From assembly GCA_028293725.1 (NCBI GenBank), contig JAQGOE010000065.1, forward strand, positions 1-43,016: a stretch of 43,016 bases of DNA. The letters run 5' to 3'. This DNA comes from Gammaproteobacteria bacterium (lineage in GTDB: Bacteria > Pseudomonadota > Gammaproteobacteria > Steroidobacterales > Steroidobacteraceae). The notes beneath the pieces are model-generated. The model ran no database searches and was not told where the DNA came from. It was given only the letters and a program-made list of their open reading frames with translations. Position 1 is the stretch's first letter; each line of letters opens with the position of its first letter. Below are positions 37,065 to 43,016 of the stretch, in pieces. Position numbers and translations under genes: made by a program.

Positions 37065-37319
37065 TCAGTGGAACCAACCAAACGCCTTCGCTATCAGTCC
37101 CGCCAAACTCAACGCGACAAAAATGAGCGACCCGAAAAGAACACGAAAATCACGCTCCTGGTGCCCGCGTAAGTCAGCGACATCCTGTCTCAAGTCCGAA
37201 ACGTTTCCCTTGATGTAAGACACGTCCGCCGTGAGCACAGCGACATCGACTTTAATGCCGGCGACGTCCGACTCAACCTTTGCCAGCCTGTCTTCAGCTT
37301 TACGAAATCCCTCGTCCAT
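37065..37319 (-). CDS. Small coiled-coil protein with C-terminal membrane helix
   Basis: An 84-residue protein of unknown function. Residues 1-55 form an amphipathic, coiled-coil-like stretch with heptad repeats (RLAKVESDVAGIKVDVAVL, then TADVSYIKGNVSDLRQDVAD), followed by a charged HQERDFR and a C-terminal membrane helix (LFGSLIFVALSLAGLIAKAFGW). This layout resembles the XhlA-type phage and bacterial small membrane proteins, but no lytic partner is nearby. ATG 37319 has GGGGGAG about 7 bases upstream; the frame is open from 37352. It lies between murU and lipA on the same strand. Confidence 0.7.
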   Translation of the reverse strand: MDEGFRKAEDRLAKVESDVAGIKVDVAVLTADVSYIKGNVSDLRQDVADLRGHQERDFRVLFGSLIFVALSLAGLIAKAFGWFH

Positions 37320-37439
37320 CACATCACTCCCCCAACCCACCAAGGGAATCACCCTACCTCAAACGCAACGCACGCAACAACACCCACCCAAGGGAGAAAT
37401 CCAGCAAATCGCCGGTAAAAATCGAGAAACTCAAAGTAA

Positions 37440-38114
37440 TTATTCCGCAGCTCGCGCGCGAACTTCGGCGTCGAGCGAAGCGAGGCGCTCAGGCGTTCCA
37501 ACATCACACCACTCGCCGCGGTGTAACTCACCGCGAAGAAGTCGCGCGGCGATCGCCCTCTTCAGCAACGGCAGCATCGGAAACTTGCCAGGCGAACATC
37601 CAACGAAGAACTCCGGCCGATACACACCAACACCGGAGTAAGTGAACCGATCAACCTCACGGTCAACCACCACGTCGCCCTCGACGCCAAAATCACCTCG
37701 AGGGTTATGCGTCGGGTTCGCCACGAGAACAATGCGTCCGTTCGCGGCGTCCTCGAGCGCCAAATGCCCGTAGTCGATATCACTCCACGTATCGCCATTG
37801 ACGACCAGGAATGGGTCCGGCCCCAACAGTGGCAATGCCTTGAAAATGCCGCCACCCGTTTCGAGCGGCGCCGGACCCTCATCGCTATATGCGATGGAAA
37901 GGCCGTACTCGCTCCCATCCCCCAGCGCCGCGCGAATTTTCTCGCCGAGCCAGGACAGATTGACGACAACCTCACTGATCCCCGCCGCGGCGAGACGCGA
38001 AAGGTGATACCCAATCAACGGCTTGCCCGCCACTGGCACCAGCGGCTTGGGCAACGTGTCGGTAATAGGCCGCATCCGCTCCCCACGCCCCGCAGCAAGC
38101 ACCATCGCCCTCAT
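37440..38114 (-). CDS. murU: N-acetylmuramate alpha-1-phosphate uridylyltransferase
   Basis: A nucleotidyltransferase that makes UDP-MurNAc from MurNAc-1-phosphate, bypassing de novo synthesis during wall recycling. The 224-residue protein has the N-terminal nucleotide motif LAAGRGERMRPITD, the KPLVPVAGKPLIGYHL lysine region, LETGGGIFKALPLL, and VVNGDTWSDIDY with the metal-binding Asp. Alone it could be called a mannose-1-phosphate guanylyltransferase, but the partner amgK, overlapped by 4 bases (ATGA), and the nearby lptD match the amgK-murU locus known from Pseudomonas. Confidence 0.93.
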   Translation of the reverse strand: MRAMVLAAGRGERMRPITDTLPKPLVPVAGKPLIGYHLSRLAAAGISEVVVNLSWLGEKIRAALGDGSEYGLSIAYSDEGPAPLETGGGIFKALPLLGPDPFLVVNGDTWSDIDYGHLALEDAANGRIVLVANPTHNPRGDFGVEGDVVVDREVDRFTYSGVGVYRPEFFVGCSPGKFPMLPLLKRAIAARLLRGELHRGEWCDVGTPERLASLDAEVRARAAE

Positions 38115-39169
38115 TCCGCCCCCGCGCGCGCCGCGGCAGCAACCCGCTCATTAGCCCGCGGCAACTCCCCCACCACCCGCTCCTCCAAAAACCCCCCAAA
38201 CTCCCCCAACTCCGGATACCGCGTACACGTATCCCGCACATACTCCAACGTCAGAGGCAGGTCCCGCAGATACCCAGCCTTACCATCCCGGTACCAGAGC
38301 CGCGCAAAAACCCCCAGCACCTTCACGTGCCGCTGCACCCCAATCAAATCGAACCAACGCAGAAACTCCGTATCGTCCGCACCGCTCAACCACGCACCCG
38401 CGTCGCCCTTCGAGCGCAGCAGCGCCCGATAGCCGCTCACCCAACGCACCACGCGCTCACGGGGCCACGAGATATAACAGTCCTTCAGCAAGGACACGAG
38501 ATCGTACCCAACAGGACCACGCAGAGCGTCCTGGAAATCAATGATGCCGGGGTTGCGATCGGCAACCACCATGAGATTGCGCGAGTGAAAATCGCGGTGG
38601 ACAAACACCGTCGGCTGCGCAAGTGCCTCCACGACCAGGAACTCAAAAGTCCGCGCGATCATCCGCGACTCGACATCGGAGAGTCCGACCGAAAGATGCC
38701 GCCCGAGAAACCACTCCGGCATGAGCGCGACCTCGCGTGCAAGCGGCTCACGGTCGTAAGGAGGGAGCTCCGCTGCCGCGCTTCGCCCGCGCACCTGAAC
38801 GTCTGCGAGCACGCGCAGGGCATCCCCATACAGGCGCTCCGGATCCTCCCCCGCATTGAATCGCGAGAGATAATGCGTTCCGCCGAGGTCCTCCAGCAGG
38901 AGCAGGCCACGATCCGTATCGGCCTGGTGCACATGGGGCACATGCGCCCCAAGGGTCTCGAGCAGCCGCGTCACCTTCAAATAGGGCCGAACGTCTTCCT
39001 TACCCGGCGGCGCGTCCATCACGATGTAAGTCGCACCGTTATTAAACGCACGGAAGTAGCGCCGGAAGCTCGCGTCAGCGGAAGCCGGCTCGATGCGTTC
39101 AGGCTTCATTCCCAAATCGCGAGACAACCATTCGTGTATAAGCGCGAGTCGCGAGTCGATCTCAGGCAT
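38111..39169 (-). CDS. amgK: Anomeric MurNAc/GlcNAc kinase
   Basis: Phosphorylates MurNAc (and GlcNAc) at C1 to feed MurU. The 352-residue aminoglycoside-phosphotransferase-fold protein shows ASADASFRRYFRA near the start, YIVMDAPPGKED with the ATP-binding region, the catalytic loop VHRDFHSRNLMV (about 188-199) and the metal motif IIDFQDALRGPVGYDL. ATG 39169 is chosen; the frame extends to an ATG at 39199 that lies inside the loop of a perfect hairpin. Its start is divergent from lptD. The gene is followed by murU with a 4-base overlap. Confidence 0.94.
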   Translation of the reverse strand: MPEIDSRLALIHEWLSRDLGMKPERIEPASADASFRRYFRAFNNGATYIVMDAPPGKEDVRPYLKVTRLLETLGAHVPHVHQADTDRGLLLLEDLGGTHYLSRFNAGEDPERLYGDALRVLADVQVRGRSAAAELPPYDREPLAREVALMPEWFLGRHLSVGLSDVESRMIARTFEFLVVEALAQPTVFVHRDFHSRNLMVVADRNPGIIDFQDALRGPVGYDLVSLLKDCYISWPRERVVRWVSGYRALLRSKGDAGAWLSGADDTEFLRWFDLIGVQRHVKVLGVFARLWYRDGKAGYLRDLPLTLEYVRDTCTRYPELGEFGGFLEERVVGELPRANERVAAAARAGAE

Positions 39170-39185
39170 GCAACGTCGAGTTTTT

Positions 39186-39218
39186 CGCGCCCTCGGCATG
39201 AGGGCGCGCCATTATAAT
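39186..39218. promoter_or_regulatory. Hairpin and symmetric -10 between amgK and lptD
   Basis: A perfect 9-bp inverted repeat CGCGCCCTC / GAGGGCGCG with a 5-base loop (39186-39208) is followed two bases later by ATTATAAT (39211-39218), a palindrome that reads TATAAT on both strands. Transcription would start near 39225 rightward and near 39204 leftward, inside the hairpin. Neither direction has a good -35. The amgK leader would be about 35 bases and the lptD leader about 4. Confidence 0.5.
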
Positions 39219-39228
39219 GCCGCCCCTC

Positions 39229-41649
39229 ATGCTGCGTCCGAACCCCATCTGGCTCGCCATAATCTCATTTGGCGCCCTCATCCCCTTGGCAAGAGCCGCC
39301 GATCAGAGCTGCTCGTCACCGACAGTGCCCGCCCTCCTTCCGCAAGTGCCGCCGGCGTCGACGCCAAAGCTGAAGGGCGAAAAGGATGTCGCTACGGGCG
39401 GCGCGATCGATATAGACGCGGACCACACCGTTGCCGACGCCGACGGCAAAAAGGCCACGTTTACTGGAAATGTCGTGATCCGCCAGGGCGACCGGCAGTT
39501 CAAAGCGGACCGGGTTGATGTGGATTCCCACAAGAACATCAAAGGGCAGGGAGGCGTCGACTACACCGACCCGATCGTGCACATCCTCGGCGCGGGCGGT
39601 GACTACTCCCCGACGGGCGGAGCGGACTTCAAGGACGCGCAGTTCCAGCTTCTGCAGCGCCCGGCACGGGGCTCCGCGCAAACGATGAACCTGACGCCCG
39701 AGGGCATCCTCAACCTCAAGGAAGTGACCTTCACGACCTGTCCGGCAAACGACAAGTCATGGATCCTCAGCGCGCAGGACATCAAGCTCGACACCCGCGC
39801 CAAAGTGGGCGAGGCCCACGACGCCAAAATCGAGTTCAAGGGCGTCCCGATCCTCTATCTGCCGTGGGTCTCCTTTCCGCTCGGCGACGAGCGTAAGAGC
39901 GGCTTCCTGTACCCGCTGATCGGCAATAACTCGCGCAGCGGCGTTGAGATCGCCACGCCGTTCTACTGGAACATCGCGCCGAACATGGACTTCACGGCCG
40001 AGCCGATCGAGTACAGCCGTCGCAACATCGACCTGGGTGGCGACTTCCGTTACCTCGAGCCGAGCTCGCACGGCGAACTGCTTTGGCACTATCTGCCTGA
40101 CGACTCCGTTTTTGGCGGCAGCCGCAGCGACGTCAGGCTCCGCAACACGGCGGAGCTGGCCGACAATCTACGCTTCACGGTCGACGCTGAAAACGTCAGC
40201 GATTCGCAGTATTTCCAGGACTTCTCACAAGGCCCGGAAGGCACTAGCACCGCCTTCGTCGAACGGCGCGCGGCGCTCTCCTTTCGCAACGATCACTGGC
40301 GCATCGACGGTGCCGCGCAACAGTACCAGACGATCGACAACACGCTCGTGGAAGCTAACCGCCCCTACGCGCAAGTACCAACTCTGACGGCGAACGCCGA
40401 CTACGGTTGGGGACCGGGGAGCCTCCTGCACTACGGCCTCGACTCCGAGGTCACGAATTTCGATCGCGATGTCAGTCACATCGCCAACTGCACGGTGCCT
40501 GTGGGAATCGTCTCACCATGCGTCACCGGATGGCGCATGGATTTCATGCCCACCGCGTCACTGAACCTCGGCGGTGCCGGCTATTTCGTGCGACCCTCGG
40601 TTGCATACCGCGTAACGCAATACGAGTTGGAAACCACGCAGCCCGGCGCAGACAAATCGCCGTCGCGTGCCCTGCCCATTGCGAGCCTCGACACCGGACT
40701 GCAGTTCGAGCGTGACTTGGGAGCCGCGGCCAACCGCAAGCTCACCCTGGAGCCGCGGATGTTGTACCTGTACGCGCCTTACCGGGATCAGAACAAGCTG
40801 CCGGTGTTTGACACGGCGTTGCCGGATCTGGTGCCGGTGGAGTTGTTCCGCAACAACCGGTATGTCGGTGCCGACCGGGTGAGCGATGCCAACCAGGTCG
40901 CGATGGGTATCACGAGCCGCCTGCTCGACGGCCATGACGGCAGGCAGTTTCTCGCCATGACCGTCGGGCAGATTTACTACTTCCAGACGCCTCGCGTGGT
41001 ACTGCCGTACGAGGTACCTCAGACCGGCACGCGATCCGACACCATCACCCAGTTCACCATCAACGCGTTCAAGAACTGGAACTCGAATATCGCCTTGCAG
41101 TGGAATCCCCAGGCCTCGGAATTCGAGCGCGCCGACGTGAACATCCAGTACAAGCCAGCCGGAGACAAGGTGATCAATCTCGCCTATCGCTTCGAGCGGG
41201 GCACGATCCATCCTGCCAGCCAGTGCAACATCGACGACGCCACCGGCACGGCCACCAACCTCCTGACCGCCGCGCAATACTCCCAGGCTGGAATCTGCGG
41301 CTTCGAGCAGGTGGAGCTGTCCGGAACCTGGCCGATCGCCGGCCACTGGAACGTCTTCGGCCGCGAGGTCTACTCCCTGCAGGACAAGCAGCCGCTGGAG
41401 AGTTTTGCCGGGTTCGAGTACGGTTCGTGCTGCTGGCGGGTTCGCTTCGGGGCACGCCGCTACATAAGCAGGCGTCCGCTTACGGCGCAGACCACGGAGG
41501 CAGGTCCCCAGGACACCGCCGCCTGGCTGCAGCTGGAACTCACGGGTCTGGCAAGTGTCGGATCTGCGTCGGATACCTTCCTGGTCGACGAGATCCGTGG
41601 CTACGCGCCCTCGGAAGCGAACTCGCAAAAACTATTCAAGGGGCCCTAA
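39229..41649 (+). CDS. lptD: LPS-assembly outer-membrane protein
   Basis: The outer-membrane barrel that, with LptE, places lipopolysaccharide in the outer leaflet. The 806-residue precursor has a signal peptide (about 1-24, ending LARAA), an N-terminal OstA beta-jellyroll (about 45-180, with FTGNVVIRQGDRQFKADRV), then LPWVSFPLGDERKSGFLYP and a large C-terminal barrel. Cysteines at 28, 171, 734 and 735 (GSCCWRV) match the two disulfide pairs known in E. coli LptD. ATG 39229 is preferred over ATG 39217 because the latter lies within the TATAAT element, but this is not certain. surA follows 37 bases downstream, as in relatives. Confidence 0.95.
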   Translation: MLRPNPIWLAIISFGALIPLARAADQSCSSPTVPALLPQVPPASTPKLKGEKDVATGGAIDIDADHTVADADGKKATFTGNVVIRQGDRQFKADRVDVDSHKNIKGQGGVDYTDPIVHILGAGGDYSPTGGADFKDAQFQLLQRPARGSAQTMNLTPEGILNLKEVTFTTCPANDKSWILSAQDIKLDTRAKVGEAHDAKIEFKGVPILYLPWVSFPLGDERKSGFLYPLIGNNSRSGVEIATPFYWNIAPNMDFTAEPIEYSRRNIDLGGDFRYLEPSSHGELLWHYLPDDSVFGGSRSDVRLRNTAELADNLRFTVDAENVSDSQYFQDFSQGPEGTSTAFVERRAALSFRNDHWRIDGAAQQYQTIDNTLVEANRPYAQVPTLTANADYGWGPGSLLHYGLDSEVTNFDRDVSHIANCTVPVGIVSPCVTGWRMDFMPTASLNLGGAGYFVRPSVAYRVTQYELETTQPGADKSPSRALPIASLDTGLQFERDLGAAANRKLTLEPRMLYLYAPYRDQNKLPVFDTALPDLVPVELFRNNRYVGADRVSDANQVAMGITSRLLDGHDGRQFLAMTVGQIYYFQTPRVVLPYEVPQTGTRSDTITQFTINAFKNWNSNIALQWNPQASEFERADVNIQYKPAGDKVINLAYRFERGTIHPASQCNIDDATGTATNLLTAAQYSQAGICGFEQVELSGTWPIAGHWNVFGREVYSLQDKQPLESFAGFEYGSCCWRVRFGARRYISRRPLTAQTTEAGPQDTAAWLQLELTGLASVGSASDTFLVDEIRGYAPSEANSQKLFKGP

Positions 41650-41686
41650 GAGCCTATACGCTCCCGCCCCCCTGACGAAGGAAAGC

Positions 41687-43015
41687 ATGTCCATGCGCCG
41701 GATTCTGTCCCCCCTGATTGCCGCTATTGCCTGCGGTTGCGCCGCCCTGCTGTTCCAGGCGAACGCCTTCGCGCAAACCCGTGAGCTGGCCACCAAAGGC
41801 GCGCTGCTCGATCGCGTCGCGGCCGTGGTCAATGACGGCGTGGTGCTGAACAGTGAGCTCGATGACCAGATCACCATCGTGAGCGAGCGCCTGCGGCAGC
41901 AGAAGCTCGAGCTGCCGCCCCAGAACGTACTGCGCCAGCAGGTGCTGGAGCGCCTGGTGCTGCAGGAGATCCAGGCGCAGCGCGCTACAAAGGCCGGATT
42001 GAAGGTTCCTGATGAGACCCTGAACACCGCCCTGACGGACGTCGCTCAGCGTAACGGCATTCCCCTCTCGCAGCTTCCCGACGCGTTACATCAGCAGGGA
42101 ATCGACTACGCGGCCTACCGCGAGGACATGCGAAAGGAGCTCACGCTGGGCCTGCTCCGCCAGCGCGACGTACTGCAGAGGATCAGCATTACCCCCCGCG
42201 AGATCGACCAATACCTGGATAAAGAGGCGAAAACCCCGTCCTCGGATAACGAGTACAACGTCTCCCACATTCTCATCGCGGTACCGCAGGAGGCCACTCC
42301 GGCGCAGCTGGATGAGGCCGCCAAGCGCGCGCAAGACGTTTCTACCCGCGCCAAGGGTGGCGAGGATTTCGCCAAGCTGGCGCTGGCCTATTCCAAGAGC
42401 CAGACGGCTCTCGAGGGCGGTGCCCTGGGCTGGCGCAAAGGCGGTGAGCTCCCCACCTTCCTCACCGACGTGATCGTGAAGCTCAAGGCGGGTGAGGTCA
42501 GCGACCCCCTGCGCACGCCCACCGGCTATCACATCATCAAGCTGAACGAGGTCCGCGGCGGCGGCAAAAAGGCGATCGAGCACCAGGTGCACCTCCGCCA
42601 CATTCTCATGAAGACGACTGAGTTGGCCGATGACGCCACCATTCGTCAGAGGCTGAACACGATCCGCGAGCGCATCGCAAAAGGTGAGGACTTCGGCGGC
42701 ATCGCGCAGGTGAGTTCCGAGGACCCGGGCTCGGGTTCCCAGGGCGGTGACCTCGGCTGGACCGGACCCGGCACCTTTGTGCCCGAGTTCGATGCGGCCG
42801 TTTCGGGTCTGAAAGAGGGCGAGATCAGCGAGCCCTTTCACACCCAGTACGGCTGGCATATTGCCCAGATGTTGGGCCGCCGCGAATTCGATAACACGGA
42901 CGAGCTGCGGCGTCGGCAGGCCATCGACGCCATCCGCGCCAGTAAGGCGGACGAAGAGACTGAGCTGTGGCTGCGTCGCCTCCGCGACGAGGCCTACGTG
43001 GAATACAAGCTCTGA
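41687..43015 (+). CDS. surA: Periplasmic chaperone and peptidyl-prolyl isomerase SurA
   Basis: Escorts outer-membrane proteins such as LptD through the periplasm. The 442-residue protein has a signal peptide (about 1-30, ending ANAFAQ), an N-terminal chaperone domain (about 40-180, with RVAAVVNDGVVLNSELDDQ), and two parvulin domains (about 190-295, SHILIAVPQ and GGALGWRKGGELP; about 305-405, LRHILMKTTE and GGDLGWTGPGTFVPEFD). The end DEAYVEYKL is characteristic. ATG 41687 has AAGGA five bases upstream (41678-41682); the frame open from 41555 overlaps lptD and is rejected. The stop is one base before the window ends. Confidence 0.97.
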   Translation: MSMRRILSPLIAAIACGCAALLFQANAFAQTRELATKGALLDRVAAVVNDGVVLNSELDDQITIVSERLRQQKLELPPQNVLRQQVLERLVLQEIQAQRATKAGLKVPDETLNTALTDVAQRNGIPLSQLPDALHQQGIDYAAYREDMRKELTLGLLRQRDVLQRISITPREIDQYLDKEAKTPSSDNEYNVSHILIAVPQEATPAQLDEAAKRAQDVSTRAKGGEDFAKLALAYSKSQTALEGGALGWRKGGELPTFLTDVIVKLKAGEVSDPLRTPTGYHIIKLNEVRGGGKKAIEHQVHLRHILMKTTELADDATIRQRLNTIRERIAKGEDFGGIAQVSSEDPGSGSQGGDLGWTGPGTFVPEFDAAVSGLKEGEISEPFHTQYGWHIAQMLGRREFDNTDELRRRQAIDAIRASKADEETELWLRRLRDEAYVEYKL

Positions 43016-43016
43016 G

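Noticed and set aside
37320..37439. Repeats CCACCAAGGGA / CCACCCAAGGGA and GTTGCGT copies before the small gene
   Set aside because: Short and imperfect; too weak to call an operator or mobile-element end.

Overview
The window is a dense, GC-rich piece of chromosome from a Gram-negative bacterium, most likely a gammaproteobacterium of the Xanthomonadales/Nevskiales/Steroidobacterales type. The evidence is gene order: gatCAB divergent from mreBCD, mreBCD run together with mrdA-rodA-mltB-rlpA-dacA, and amgK-murU divergent from lptD-surA. I see no rRNA, tRNA, CRISPR array, insertion sequence or phage module. Most genes are core housekeeping genes. The less ordinary parts are a methionine regulator near 8-9.3 kb and a sulfate-uptake/signalling block at 25.9-35.0 kb.

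Layout. 1-903 (minus): the start of an unidentified gene running off the left edge, and a multi-pass membrane protein. 958-3195 (plus): prmC, ppiB, mtgA. 3205-9237 (minus): a methionine unit, ArsR/methyltransferase-like regulator (SahR-like) - metF - metH. 9424-13621 (minus): gatC-gatA-gatB and hslO. 13769-21518 (plus): cell elongation and wall genes mreB-mreC-mreD-mrdA-rodA-mltB-rlpA. 21536-23398: a CHASE3 hybrid histidine kinase. 23533-25848: dacA, a D-amino-acid-transaminase-like gene and ybeD.

25994-34978: a sulfate-type ABC transporter whose ATPase carries an extra universal-stress-protein-like domain, two permeases, a sensor kinase and OmpR-type regulator in the same overlapping run, an FAD/NAD-binding protein, and on the opposite strand the sulfate-binding protein. 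This block separates ybeD from lipB-lipA, which in many gammaproteobacteria follow dacA-ybeD directly; here lipA-lipB lie beyond it on the minus strand (36872-35102). 37065-39169 (minus): a small coiled-coil membrane protein, murU and amgK. 39229-43015 (plus): lptD and surA.

How the genes fit together. One theme is the envelope: MreBCD, PBP2 and RodA build the lateral wall; MltB, RlpA and DacA trim it; MtgA adds glycan strands; AmgK-MurU recycles MurNAc; LptD and SurA build the outer membrane. The second theme is sulfur: sulfate uptake, methionine synthesis and lipoyl synthesis. The most interesting candidates are the transporter-plus-two-component block with its USP-fused ATPase, a direct repeat (ATAA-N4-ATAACCC) found upstream of both halves of that uptake system, a long inverted repeat inside the coding sequence of the SahR-like regulator, a large operator-like palindrome at that regulator's promoter, and a symmetric -10 element with a perfect hairpin between amgK and lptD. 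Start codons were chosen from overlaps, Shine-Dalgarno (SD) sites, signal peptides and family lengths, and several differ from the longest open frame.
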